A stretch of DNA of 64,000 bases from Topomyia yanbarensis (lineage: Eukaryota; Arthropoda; Insecta; Diptera; Culicidae), in the NCBI RefSeq assembly GCF_030247195.1, contig NC_080672.1, forward strand, positions 91,646,113 through 91,710,112, written 5' to 3'. The stretch's first letter is position 1; each line of letters begins with the position of its first letter. Below are positions 34,991-47,635 of this stretch, in pieces. Under the pieces are notes generated by a model. That model did not search any database. It was not told the DNA's origin and was given only the letters and a program-made list of their open reading frames with translations. Position numbers and translations under genes: made by a program.

Positions 34991-36943
34991 CCGAGCATGG
35001 ATATTAGAGTGACAAGAAAAAATGACCCCTATCGCCTCTGAGTCGATTTCTAGTCCCACCAGGAGTACTTGCTTCAAATTTGAAGCAAATCGGACAAGTC
35101 TAGCTACCGGACCAACGTGCTGAAGTTTGTATGAGATTTTTCGACAATTTACATGGAGAAAACCCACTATCGCGCATTTTCGCCGCTAGGTGGCACTGTA
35201 TGCATCGTTTCATCACTAAAAAAGAAAATAAGAAAGATAACTTAATTGTCTACAGCTTTGTCGAAGACTGCTAGTCAATCCGGCTTTTTTAAAAGAAGTT
35301 ATTTAATTTTTAACGTAGTGATGTCTGAGTTAGTTATGCATAGGGCCTAGCAGTGCACGGTTGTGTATCGCTACTCGATTCCCACAAACTAAACATTTTT
35401 GTGAAATATTGGTTAGGTAGTTGAATATACCTTGTGCCTGGGAGCATTTTGTTTTGACACCCATCTCACCTTGAGGTGAACCATTGTCAGGGGATGTCAT
35501 TTTTGCACGGGCCTATTTCCCAGTGCACGTTAGTAGGAGAACCAAGAAAGGATAACGTAAAATAGTTGCGGTACTTATCTTGGATAACGGTATCCTGGCA
35601 AGTCACAAGAAACGAAACACTGCTACTGCTCCGATGGTCGAGTAACGGATTACGCACACACACACACACGAAAGAAGAAAAAAGTCCAAAACCTTGCAAA
35701 GGCAGAGAATACACAAGATAACCTTGAACGGACTATCCTGCACAGAAGACTAGAAAAATCGACTGATCGCTCCGAGAGTCACCGTACGAATGAATTGTGC
35801 TTCTCCTTTTATTCCGTCGCCATCTCAACAACTGAATTGAACCATGCAATAACAAAAGCAAAAAAAAGATTCCGTATCCACAAATCTACAAATTGCAACA
35901 ATCGCAATCTAAATGTGAATTTACTTATTTTGGACCACTCTAACATTTATCCATCTAACACAGGAAAGGTCAGTTAAATGGAAATTTCACTATAACAGTT
36001 TTAAATCAATCTCCAATCTAATACGTGGCTTGTTTTGCACTATTTTCGAATATTTTTTTCCGAAAGTAAATCAATTTTTGAACAAGAGTAACATTGACAG
36101 ATACCGGCAGAAGCTTAACATTATCGCTACTTGGGAGTTTTTCCGCTTCCGCCAATAAGCTTTAGCTTTGCACACCTCAATTCCCGCTGTACTTACCTAC
36201 ATTGATTATTCCATTCGGAGCGCACCGAACAGATAACATCGTCGCATTATGCGATTAGATGGGAAAAGCTGTCGAAATTTTTTTGACGCTTCGCTTCAAA
36301 ACGGGTGGTTATGTGATCATTTTTCACCCGAATTGGCAAAATTTCTGATGGTTATCCGGCATCAGAAGTCCTTCCGGGAAATGTTATTTAGTCTAACGTA
36401 TTAAACTCTTATCTTTCTTCGGTTCGTAAACGGAAGAGTCTTAAAAAATCCGCCTTAGAACGAAACGAGGAAAAATCTGTAAGATGAAAACTAATCAATA
36501 CTCGAGAGAAGATTGCTTCCCAGCGGCCACCACCGTCTCGTGGTTGGGATGCTATGTAAGTCAAGAAGCGGTGTTACTGATGGGAGGGAATACGAGAGGA
36601 CATTTAATTAAGCTTCCGTCAAAAGTATTCTCTCTACGATTTTCCCATTTGATATTCTGATATTTTCTTGCTTGGGGAGTGAAAAACGAAAAAAGTAAAA
36701 ATGCATGACAGCCCGGATATGGTCGGAGTAGAATTTATTGCTCGTGTGGCCACACCACCTACACAACAGTGCATGTACATTCAAAACTGGAAAGGTCAGG
36801 TATTATCTAGTCTGGTCAATATATGTCTCGATTGTTTCCGACTAACGTGTTTGCTTTGATTTGGTATTGGTAAATTGGACTGAATTGGATTATACGGTAG
36901 ATCGTTGTTGTTGGAATTCCAAATTACAGGAAGTGCTTAGATA
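34991..36943. other. No gene supported
   Basis: Mixed unique sequence. A (CA)8 run is at 35654-35669. CAGCGGCCACCACCG and other G+C-richer words near 36520-36560 could be regulatory or exonic, but no frame supports a protein. Confidence 0.35.
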
Positions 36944-37839
36944 CCGTAAACCGGGGTGACTTTGATCACTCGAAACTTTTTTCGTAGATCGCTTATTAAA
37001 CCAGAATAGTCTACCGAATCATTTCAATTTGTTACTCTAAACAATATGTTTACTCTAAACTTATAAAATACTGATTTGTTATACTTTTTGAGTATATTGT
37101 TCGGTTTTTGGGTACAAAAACTACAAAAAACCGAAATTTGACTTTACCCGATTTTTACGAAGCTTCCTAAAGTGTCTATTTTTTATAAAACAAATAAATA
37201 TCAGATTTGAGCAAGAGTAATAAATTACAAGCGAGTTTTTATTTTCCTTTAGATTGGGGTATGCTAAATTTAGTTGTAAGAGTTTGTTTATTTTTACTAC
37301 ACTTTTTGTGAAACTAGTTGTCAATTATTTCAAATTATTTTAAGCTATAATTCGCAACATTTTCTTATTGTTCAATATTCCAACGTGTTAAAATGGATGA
37401 AACTTTTTGTACATTGATAAAACACTGAAACAAAACAATTTTAGCCGTTTTAAAGGTTTTCAGAATCTTTTATTCTAGTTGGACACAAATTATACGAATT
37501 TTGGTTACTCGGATTTTACAGTACATTGAAATCTCCGTATAATACCAATTAACATCTATTTAACAATGAGTATCTTTCCAGAATTAGTTCAAAGAAACAT
37601 TTGAATGAAAAACATTGACATCAATAATATAATGTGGGTGAACATGCAGGTTATCAAAGTAACCCCGGAACACGAAAACGGACTTCAACTTAAGTAAGTA
37701 ATTTTAAGTAAAACCATCCAATCTTGTTCTCCATACATCAGTACATGGTTTAAAAATATTAAACTTGAAATAAATGTGTTGCGTCTAAAAATATGTAATG
37801 ATTACTTCGAAAAGTGATCAATGTCACCCCGGTTTACGG
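36944..37839. mobile_element. 896-bp MITE with TA target duplication
   Basis: 27-bp TIRs with one mismatch: CCGTAAACCGGGGTGAC at 36944 and inverted at 37839, both followed inward by a TTGATCACT-type block. TA flanks both ends (36942-36943, 37840-37841). The AT-rich interior lacks a transposase frame. Probably a Tc1/mariner-type non-autonomous element. Confidence 0.9.
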
Positions 37840-37841
37840 TA

Positions 37842-39990
37842 CCTAGGCATTGATTCGAGAAGGAATAATTTCTATTAGCAATGCATATTTTGGGAGGTTC
37901 AGTTTTGCGCTCCTATTTTCCTTGCCAATTACGCCGAAAGCTTGCTATCTCGATGAAACTACGGAATTAAACACACAAGAAAAAGCTCCTAGTATCTTTG
38001 CGTACGGCACTAGAGTAATGTTTAGCCTTCTTTCTGCGAAACAGATCTAATCTTCTTTGTTGATTTTCTTTTCAGTAAAATTGATAGTCATTATTCTTGC
38101 ATCTTGGTAACGACCAAAAGTATTATCTTTTTCTAGATTAATTGTCATGGTTCTCCCAGAACTGTTCTATACAAATTATTTATTTGACAAGATAAAACGA
38201 TGTCGCACTACACACTAGGTTCAAATTTATTATGCCTCTGTCGAACTGGTGTTTTTAACGCAACCACCGTATCGCATCCGAAATGTTAATGAGTCGTGTA
38301 ACAATAATTATTTGACGTAAAACTAATCGAAACACTACCAAGCAGCTAGCTGTTTTTATAATTTAATTAATTTATTTTACACGGGCTATAGCTAGCAGCT
38401 TGTTTCGTTTGAAATATTCTAGCTGTTTGAATTTATTGTTGCGAATTTTATTCAATAAATCTGTGTCTGCATATTCGTTATCGAGGTTGGACAATGTGAG
38501 CGTTGTTCTATTTTATACTTTACCAGCGAAGATTGTCTACACAATCCATCGTGTTAACAAGCCGATTATTCGATGATCCCCCATCAATGCCCATATTTCA
38601 TGGCCATACTGATGGCAAACAGGGTGACGATAATTTGTATGTACAAAGCTTGGAATTGGAGCGCATCTGTAAGCTACAGGGATTTAAGTTATCCTTTGAA
38701 CAACAAATCTAACATTATCTACACCAATTGGCATTGTTTCATCGAATCGTACGCTGCCTTGAAATTTACAAACAAGTGACGAAACCTGAAGACGAACTAA
38801 CATTCTGACACTTATTAAGGATTAAAGTAAAAGTTATTCCAAACATCTTTCCCAATGCTCTCAGTTGAATGTTTTCTGGCGTACCTGAGCTTAAAAGCGC
38901 GGTTGATAAATGAGCATACTCGTTCATTATACTTTATGAAGCGAAGATTTGTAAAGAATGTAGCCGTCGACAATTTGATGAAAACAAGCAACAAAATCGA
39001 AAACATACATCTTTGCTGCAATTACAATAGAACAACAGTTGAGTGTTGTAACTAGGAAATTAACCCACTACATTCATTATACATGATTGTAACTCTTTAC
39101 GCCCACGCCCACGATCTCACAAACATAAAAACGTCACGATGACGTGTTCACACTTACGAATTTATAAACATGGTCATAAGCATTAACATACAAACGCCCA
39201 TTCCCACGTCATCAAGTTCAAATATTCAACGGTGATGTGATGATTCTTTTTCAAATTTAATCTTTTTAGTTGAATTTATTAGTATTTAAATTGAATTTAC
39301 AGCAATGCTTCTTCATTCACCAAACAAAGGCTTTGTTGGCTCTACATATGCTAGTTTAGATTCAAACGTAATTGGAATGCACAAAGTATGTTCAGGTAAT
39401 TTTTGATCGTATACCTATACCTTAATGTGAATGAAACTGTAACTGAGCGTCCAGGCTGGATGAGTGATGCAACAAACAACTGCGATTTCTGCATGGTAGG
39501 GCATGATTTGGGATTTATTCCTCCTTCATTATCAAATAAACCTGTCACAAGATGGCGACTGTTCTGCCTTTTGCCGCAGGCGCTTTTTTTAGTGAGAGTT
39601 CATGGTCGGAAGCGAGGTTGGTAGGATTTTTCCGCAATTCGAGTTTTTGAGAAATGACACACTTTAATTTAAAAAGCGCTGAAAATATCACTTAAATGGG
39701 CACAAAAAATTGTTTCGAGTAAAACCTGTGTCCAGTTCTCAGTAGGCTGGGGTTTTGCCTAAGAAGTATTGCGACGGAATTGAAAATTTAAACATTTCGC
39801 ATTTTTTCGGTATCTCATTTTCAGGACCCTAAATTACCTTTTAAGTAAAAAAAATCTAGAATGGTATGAACCCCATACAACACTCTGAAATGAGAGCACC
39901 GATGTTATTCAATACTCTTATTCTGACTTAAATCGCCTTTTTGTTAGGGGAGACTTTGCCACTGCGACCACACAACGGGTGTTCAATAAA
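37842..39990. other. No gene supported; fragment of the 2.7-kb family
   Basis: Around 39090-39210 the words TCTTTACGCCCACG, ACTTACGAATTTATAAAC and AACATACAAACGCCCA recall the tandem units inside 30018-32703, so a small piece of that family lies here. Short frames at 38503-38712 and 38855-39055 have no recognisable domain and weak start contexts. Confidence 0.35.
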
Positions 39991-39994
39991 AAAT

Positions 39995-40650
39995 GAGAAT
40001 GATTCTGATACCTTTCTGGAATTAAGGTTTCAAGTAATTACAAAACATTGAAAACCATCATCAATGTGGATTTTGAAAGGGTTAGTCAGTAAAAAAATAA
40101 TTGATTTTTGACGCCAACTTGAAAACCAAAATGGCGGCTTCCGGTAACCACAAAACAGTAAAAACCATCACCAAGATGTAATAAATCCAGTTCGTAAATA
40201 ATCGGCGCGGGAAAAAATTACAAGAGTTGGCAGCGTGGCGCGGCGGCGCACATGTCTAACCGGTAGTCGCCATCTTGGTTTTCAAAGTGGCATCAATGGT
40301 TCATTTCTGTCTTCTGCTGACCATCCCCTTTCAAATGGCACCTATATTGATGATAGTTTCAACTCTTGTGCTAACCGGAAGCCGTCATTTTGGGATTCAA
40401 AATGGCGTCAATCATCCTTTTCATTCTTCTGGTGATCACACAATCTTTCAAATGACACCCATATTGATGATGATTTTCACTGTTTTGTGGAATCCGGAAA
40501 TCGCCATCTTGATTAACAAAATGGCGTTAATCACCAATTTACTTCTTCTGCTGACCACCCGCTTTACAATGACACGATTATTGATGATGGTTTTCACTGT
40601 TTTGTGGTAACAGGATACTGCCATCTTGGTTTTCAAAATGGCGTCTCGTC
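39995..40650. repeat. Element with inverted arms built of ~115-bp tandem units
   Basis: The right arm (about 40255-40650) holds three tandem units of roughly 115-120 bp, each with TTTTCACTGTTTTGTGG, a CCGGAA-type word and CATCTTGGTTTTCAAAATGG or close variants. The left arm (about 40000-40190) holds two units in inverted orientation (AACCAAAATGGCGGCTTCCG, CCACAAAACAGTAAAAACC). A 60-bp G+C-rich spacer (GGCGCGGCGGCGC) separates the arms. Open frames over the units follow from their regular structure; no protein function is implied. Confidence 0.75.
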
Positions 40651-43259
40651 ATGGTACAAGTTCATCGCTAGTTCGCATTCCGCACACCTAGTGACCCCCT
40701 GTAACGTATTTTCAATTCCTTTCGCTTGGTGTGTTATTCATGATTATCAGTGAACACAAGGTTCAGACTATTTCGTGATCAACAGTTAGCAAGTGCTGTG
40801 CGAGTGAATGAATTTTCCTATGTTTGGTTGTCGGCTCGTTTGAAACACTGCTGGTAAGGGTTCATTTAATGGAATAGGTGTGAAACCACTGTTTCAGTGT
40901 GTCTGTTATTAAATTATATATACTGTTTAATATTCGCACGGAGTCGATAATCTTAAAAATCTATTTTTAAACTTATTTTTTTATCAAGTTCGTGTTTTAA
41001 TCTAATACTCTGTGAAAAATGAAATTCACACTTGGCATATGTTTTAGTTTTTAGATAGCTTAAGTAACACAATAATTCCAAATCCAACGCCATCGAAAAA
41101 GATCGTCTAAATTGAAAATCCACAAAACTTAATATCTCTACAATTATTTTGGTTTCTTGTTAGTCATTTTATAAACAGTTCTCACTGCACTACTTCTCTT
41201 TATACTCGCCATGCGGTATAAAGCATATTCACTCGACATTTGTGTTGCAATCTGGCCAATAATAATTTAAGTGATGCTAATAAAAATCAGTTTGGAGAGT
41301 AACCATCTGGAATATATTTTTTACTTTATGTATTATGTTATTTAGAAGTCTATTCTTTGAAGTTTTCCGCATGCTGCAATCGATTAAGTCAGACATTTAA
41401 CGAGGCTGATACCACCACCAAAATATATCCTTATCCTTAACATAAGAATTGTTCTTGTCGATTTTTAAGCAAAAAGGAACCGAAACCACACCCAATCAAA
41501 ACATAGAATATGTAGCTACCTTGATTATTTTTTGCATGGCACTATCTAGACAGGTGAACGAACCACCTGTGAGTAATCCCTTTTATCGCCGCATAAGCTC
41601 TCTCCTTGTGCTCGTGACAACTTCATTCATACGATAAGCCTCCCCCGCAACATAACTCAGCTTGACGGATATTAAATTGTCATATTCCGTTTCTTACAGA
41701 GACTCCCACTATGCAGCCAAAATATTTTGTTAGACTGGAAAGTATTATCCACATCTTGTAAAGCATAAACCAAACGAAACACGTACATGCATATGTGAGG
41801 ATTGTCATTTCCGGACTTCTCGAACTTTAAAACCAAGCAAACCAAATTCAAATTATTTCATGTACCTTGCTGCAGCTACAAACGTAACATATTTCTCCAT
41901 CTAAAGTTGGTTGGAAGCCAGCGGTAATCGATTTTCCGCACCGGGGCGGCAGGCTACCGCTCAGATGAACAACAAATGGAAGATTACATGAATAAATTTA
42001 CGTAATTACAATTCAATCTGGCGCACCACCACCCTCCGGCGCTGAACGCCGCTGTTCCGAGACTGTAGATTGCTCCAATTTCCAGTCCGATGGAATACAC
42101 GGGCCAAGAAAAGAATCTCTCCACCGAATGGTTGGGTCATAGTTGCCATCGTGAGTCCGGTTCGGCAGTAACGGGCCCGGCATAGCATGAAAACGATTTA
42201 TTTGATTAGACATTGCCCGTAGGGATCGTTTTGTTTCGCAACGTACGGAGTCGAACGGGAAAATCGTTTTATTGGCGGGTGAACTTTCGGAGATTACGAT
42301 AACACGATGAACGATAATGGATCGTGATTGACTACTAAACGATAGGATTGAGTTGTTTTCTTTTTGACATGTTTCCCCTTATGGGAACCATATTTAGGCA
42401 ACTTAATTGGTTTGATTTTCCACAGCACAATGATAATTTTTTTTGGGTGTGGTTGCTTTTCGTAAATTGCATTACTTTGTTTATAATAGTATCTATGTTA
42501 AGAATATGCCATATTTCACCTTAGCGGAGAAAAATTTAAGTGAAAACTCCACTAAGTAGGAAATTGTTTAAAACCACTGTTAATGGCACGAAACCCATAA
42601 CTAAATTATTTATGGAATTCGCGTTTTGAATTCGTCTCATCAGAATACATTAACTTAGTGACAGGATTGAGCTAGCGTCGGAATACTCCTTTCCTGGTGG
42701 GACTAGGGGTTTGCTCAAAAACACAAATCGTGCCCAAATCCAGAAATTTCCGGTTGGTCGACATAGCAACATCCAGAAATCATTTTATTCACAATATCGA
42801 GTTACTAATCTAGTACAGGCGCCTGTACCAACATTATTCGGAACAGTGAACTCAACATTTCATTACAAAAGTAATATGGAGTACAGGTTTGTATTCTGAG
42901 TAACAAAAGGAAGTAGAAAAAAGCACTCCTTTAGAGATGTACTTTTCTACCACTTTCCACAGTACAAGTATAGCTTGCTTCGTCTAACACTCAAATGGCT
43001 AACCTAGCTGAGGAAATGTAACTATGCAATCATCAATGTTTTATTTCGATTATACCATCAACCCCTGCTATGCGCTATAACCATTAGCCGTCCGTTGTAA
43101 GGTCGGTTATAATATAACCAAGCTTGGAGAAAGGACATTTTGTGCTTGGTGCTTGTTTCATTCTGTTCTCTTCATGGTATCCGAGCAAAGTCCCATACAT
43201 CAAAATTACAGCAAATAGAAATCATATTTTGACGTCAATATCAAATTGAAATATTATAC
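40651..43259. other. No gene supported; unique segment at 41.9-42.3 kb
   Basis: About 41880-42330 is G+C-richer and non-repetitive, with overlapping frames on the minus strand (42006-42213) but no domain. It could be a regulatory region or an exon of a larger gene; nothing decides this. Confidence 0.3.
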
Positions 43260-43490
43260 GGCGCCGATGGTGGAGTGGTAATCGCTTGGCTGCTTCTCAC
43301 CTAAGTGGATCAGGGTTCAATCCCCGACGAAGTCGTTGACATTTTTTGAGGTGAAAAATCTGTGGTCACATCATGTCGTTGGTCTGGATCCATATGTTGA
43401 TGGGCCAATGGCTAGGTCCAGATGGTGGAGTAACTTCTCGAGCGTGTCGCACTCCGTGCGGACAGCGAAACGCGGAAAATGAAATGATGA
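43260..43490 (+). mobile_element. tRNA-derived SINE
   Basis: GGCGCCGATGGTGGAGTGGT gives an A-box-like TGGTGGAGTGGTAAT, and a B box GGGTTCAATCCCC follows at about 43314-43326. The body (GAGGTGAAAAATCT, GGTCTGGATCC, GATGGTGGAGTAACTTCTCG) matches the minus-strand copy at 4767-4961. The tail is A-rich (ATGATGAAAAAACA). Pol III-type internal promoter; non-coding. Confidence 0.75.
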
Positions 43491-43864
43491 AAAAACATTT
43501 AAATCTTATTTTGATCTCTGTGTATGTTTGTTATATCAAATTTCGATCTCATTTTTTTGTCCATACTCTGCGTACTCTGCGTTTCTTAGAAGCTTTTTTT
43601 TGCTTATATTTCATTGGTGATACATCAAATTGGATACTTCCTAGCAAGAAATTAAAACATCTTAATGAGTTTTCAATTTGCTCTCATGGATAGCAGAAAT
43701 AATTTACTGTTTGATGTCACAAGACAATCTTTCTGGTCTCGATCGTCAAGTTTAGTTTTCGATTTGATATCAGACTACACTCAGGTAGGTAGTCACTTAT
43801 TTCGTCCCTGGTGTCGTCTTAACGTACCGGAATTACTCTGATACATCCTCACTACAGATGGGCG

Positions 43865-44025
43865 GGTATGTACCCGGTCCCAACCCGAACCCGAGTATTA
43901 GTATGTATACCAAAATTAGCTCCGCACCCGGAATTTTAAAAAAAATCTAAAGCCCGACCCGTAAGCTGGAGATAAAAAAAATCTGAACCCGGCCCGTACC
44001 CGCATTAAGAGAGATGGGTGGGTAA
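43865..44025. repeat. CCCGAACCCG-type low-complexity repeat
   Basis: Degenerate runs such as TACCCGGTCCCAACCCGAAC and AACCCGGCCCGTACCCG bracket an AT-rich middle. A similar short string, GTACCCGACCTAAACCCGG, occurs at about 53641-53659. Confidence 0.5.
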
Positions 44026-44380
44026 TGTTAGAGACATAACCGAAATGAAGTAGAATACATTTAAGCTTCCCTTATAACTTGTGTTGTAAATTGTCATCGG
44101 AATCTCCAAGTAAGTCGTTTTGGATGATTTTTTTCGAATTCGAAAAAAAATATCATTGCGTTTGGTGTTCTGGAATATGCAAGCACTTAAAAACCATGAA
44201 AATTATTTCCAGGACGATATTCGCAGGTAGTGTTCCTAATATAATAGTACTATTATTTACTATGAAAATGTACATAAAGCACAAGTTCATCCTAATTTTT
44301 TCGCAGATGTCAGAAATTTTGTGTTAAAATTCTCAATTTATTTGCAATTTTTATGCTAAATTGATTTTTTTTCTTATAAG

Positions 44381-46460
44381 GGGGGATTCCATGAGAAACC
44401 GGCCGACCACAAAATATAACCGTTGTCGATTCGAACAAAACTTGGAAGTTGAGTTCGGTTTATGAATCTCCTTGATTTTCTCTGACAATTGTAATGTTTT
44501 GATACAAGAGCAATTTTTTAAAAGGGCGTATGCATTTTTACGTGCATGAATTTCAATTTTTTTGTTCGATTAGGGGAGAGGGGGTAACAATGAAACACAT
44601 TTTTTAAACGATTTCATTTTGATGATAATACATGTTATTTGTGTAGCTAAAAGTGATACATAGTTTCACTCTGTTGTTAACTAATGCATATATTTTTTCC
44701 AGCTGGTAAAATTCACTGGAAATAACTTTTTTTGGGTAATCAACAGTCGGTGGTAAAATGTACCAGTGAGCCCCATGGGTAGGAACTATGAAACACGACG
44801 TCGTCTACAGTGAAATATTCTACTTGCGAATTTCATTCTTTTGTTTTGACGAATAAAGATCCTAAAGCTTCCTATTAAAGTTATTTTGAGACGCAAATTG
44901 TTTGTTTCCGCAAGATATCACTATATCATCGCGTAATATCGGACCACCATATATGCATATTAGATGCAATCCTGAAAGAGGCGATAATTTCTACAAAACT
45001 TGCCCAAATTGACAAACTTTCCATTTAATGAAATGTATTTATCGTGGAAAATCGGAACCCATTCACATTTTAATATAGATCACAAAGACAAGAAATTTTC
45101 ACTGTTCCCCATATATCATCGTTTCACAGCTACCCAATGGGTCTATTTATGAAGATTGTCAAAGTGCACAGAACCATGACAAGTTACCAAAAAACTTTGT
45201 TCGCGGCAAATGTTGAGCATAAAATTTGCTACAAATAGCAGTAGAATAAATATTTTTCTGGTGAACGGTAACTCATAAAAATGAAATAATGATTTTTATG
45301 GCAAATTTACTCTGACTGTTATAAAACAAACAAATATCCATTAAAAGAGATAGAGTTATCAGAAATCTTCCAAAATATAGTAACACGTGTAAAGAATTAG
45401 AAACCATGAAATATGAGGGAATGAGACGATTATGTTCATGCATTATGATTTTATTGCGATTGTTTCATAGTTCCTGCTGATCCACCGTTACCCTCTCTCC
45501 CCTACTGTTTTTTTACAGCAAAACTTTCTGAGAACGAATTACAGGGAATGACTATTGCTGTACGAAAAAAATATACACTGAAAAAAAATGTGTCATTTTT
45601 CATAAAAACAAAACTTTGCACTAAAAATTTAAATTGCAAAAAGAACCCATTTTTTATAATTTTTTTATATTTTGTCAACAAAATCCTAAAGAGAAAAGGA
45701 AATTCCATACTGATTGACATACAAAACTGCAATTTCATTACAGAATATAATTCTAAGTATCGTTTTAAATAGAAAGGAATTTAACAAAAATCTTTCAAAA
45801 TGCGATGGTTTTCGAGATATTTGGAATTTTGTTCCAACAAAAACATTTAATTCGTGTATGTTTATGTTGGAATAAAACTCCAAATATCTCGAAAACTATT
45901 TTGGAAATTGCATATTGATTTAAAACGATACTTACAATTGTATTCTGCAATAAAATTACAGTTTTGTATGTCAAGTAGTACGGAATTAAAAACATGTATA
46001 AAGTTATTGTAACAAAAAAAATTTACCGATAAGTTCTCCATCATACAATCACATTCAAAATGTTCCTTTTCTCTTTAGGATTTTGTTGACAAAATATTAA
46101 AAAAATAGAAAAAATGTTTTTTTTACAATTTTAATTTTTAATGCAAATTTTAGTTTTCATAAAAATTACACATTTTTTTCAGTGTATAATTTTTTTAGCA
46201 CAGAAGTATTCATTCTCTGTAACTCGTTCTCAGGAAGTTTTGCTGTATAAAATACAGTAATCGAACAAAAAAAAATTGAAAGTAATGCACGTAGAAATGT
46301 CTACGCCCTTTTAAAAAGTTTCTCTTAAGTCAAAATAATCTTACTGATTGTAGAAAATGTTTAGTCTTCCATGCCGATGAAATATGTAAAGTTTCATTGG
46401 AATCTAAGCTGGTCGATCACGATTTTAAAGATTTTCGGACGGATCTTCGTGGAATTCCTC
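44381..46460. mobile_element. Foldback element interrupted by a nested MITE
   Basis: Same family as 7948-9629. The left end GGGGGATTCCATGAG and right end GTGGAATTCCTC are inverted, and the arms nearly meet at a central palindrome (GTTTTCGAGATATTTGGA with its complement, about 45800-45905). The left arm is cut by another MITE at 44573-45502. Excluding that, the element is about 1.15 kb. No transposase. The flanks are AT-rich (TTATA both sides, imperfectly placed), so the target duplication is uncertain. Confidence 0.8.
44573..45502. mobile_element. 930-bp MITE with TA target duplication, nested in a foldback element
   Basis: The left end GGGGAGAGGGGGTAAC and the inverted right end GGGGAGAGAGGGTAAC are TIRs. 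TA occurs on both sides (44571-44572, 45503-45504). Removing the element and one TA restores GTTCGATTACTG, exactly as in the uninterrupted sibling at about 8143-8154. Interior repeats of AACTATGAAACA-type words, no transposase frame. Confidence 0.9.
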
Positions 46461-47530
46461 TTATATAAAAGACAATTATCCCTGTAAGGCTCATGCACAC
46501 TTTCTTGACTCTTTTGATTTTCTACGATACTAAAGATTGTCGATTCGCAATCTCGTTGTGAAATCACAGAAATTTTGATTTGGCAATTAGTAAAAAATAA
46601 AGGGTTGTGCACAGGACACGACCTCGACAACCTCGAAAATATAGCCCAATGCGCGAATGAATCCCAATCTGTCAAAACTATTGACTGGAGACGGGTTGGA
46701 GACTATGTAATCTTCAGTAAAATGTACAATTGCCTTCTACTCCCATATGTTACTATTTGCTATATAGCAAAATTTAAAAACCAAGTACAACACCATGCTC
46801 GCTACCTTTACTGTTAAACTAATGTATTATTTCAATGAATCAACCATCTTTCGGCATTAATCGATTACAATCAGCAACTTAGAGAAAAACAATCTATCAG
46901 CACAGATACACAGACTGAATAAACTAGGGAAAAATAATGTTGAGTCCAGTGGCATGAATTTTGCACTAAAAATAACACCTGCTCAAGCTGGAGTTCTAGT
47001 TCTAACATTTTAAGTTTTATGTTATAGAACAGTCAAAATTATGAATTTGCTGAACACACCCCGGGGAACCAGATTGATATAAAATGCTAATACTTGCACA
47101 CCTGCGATAACAATAAAAACCAATCAGTGCTTTATCTTGGTCAGATGGCATTACCCTTGGGTTGACTACCTAGAATCGCTACAGATCAGCTTCGCAACGT
47201 TTTGAAAAAAACTGAAACTGCTTTAATATAGCTCATTCTTCTTGCCAACCAAAATCTAAATTGTCAGATGCCTCACTGATGAAAACATCACACATATTTT
47301 AAAAATGAGTGTCAATAAACTCATCACCCACAAACCGCCGAAACACGTATCAAGCCAACGCACACACTAGCAGGAAATTAAATTAATTTATCCAACGCAA
47401 CTCGTAAGCACACGTCGCACCGTGCAGTGTTGAACTCAATCCAAAAAACATTGCAAATCAAAAACATTCAAGCGCCACACGGTCAAACTGTATATGAGTC
47501 AATGTCACCATTGCCGAAACTCCACAGTAA
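46461..47530. other. No gene supported
   Basis: AT-rich and largely unique by eye. No supported coding sequence. Confidence 0.4.
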
Positions 47531-47635
47531 GGACCATCCATAAATGACGCAGACTTAGGGGAAGGAGGGAGTTTTGTATTTTGTGATGATGTGTGACGAC
47601 GGGGGGTAGGGGTCATGTCATTATTTATTTATTTA

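Noticed and set aside
40255..40650. CRISPR-like regular array
   Set aside because: Units are about 115 bp with no short spacer, lie in inverted arms, and the genome is eukaryotic; this is transposon structure.
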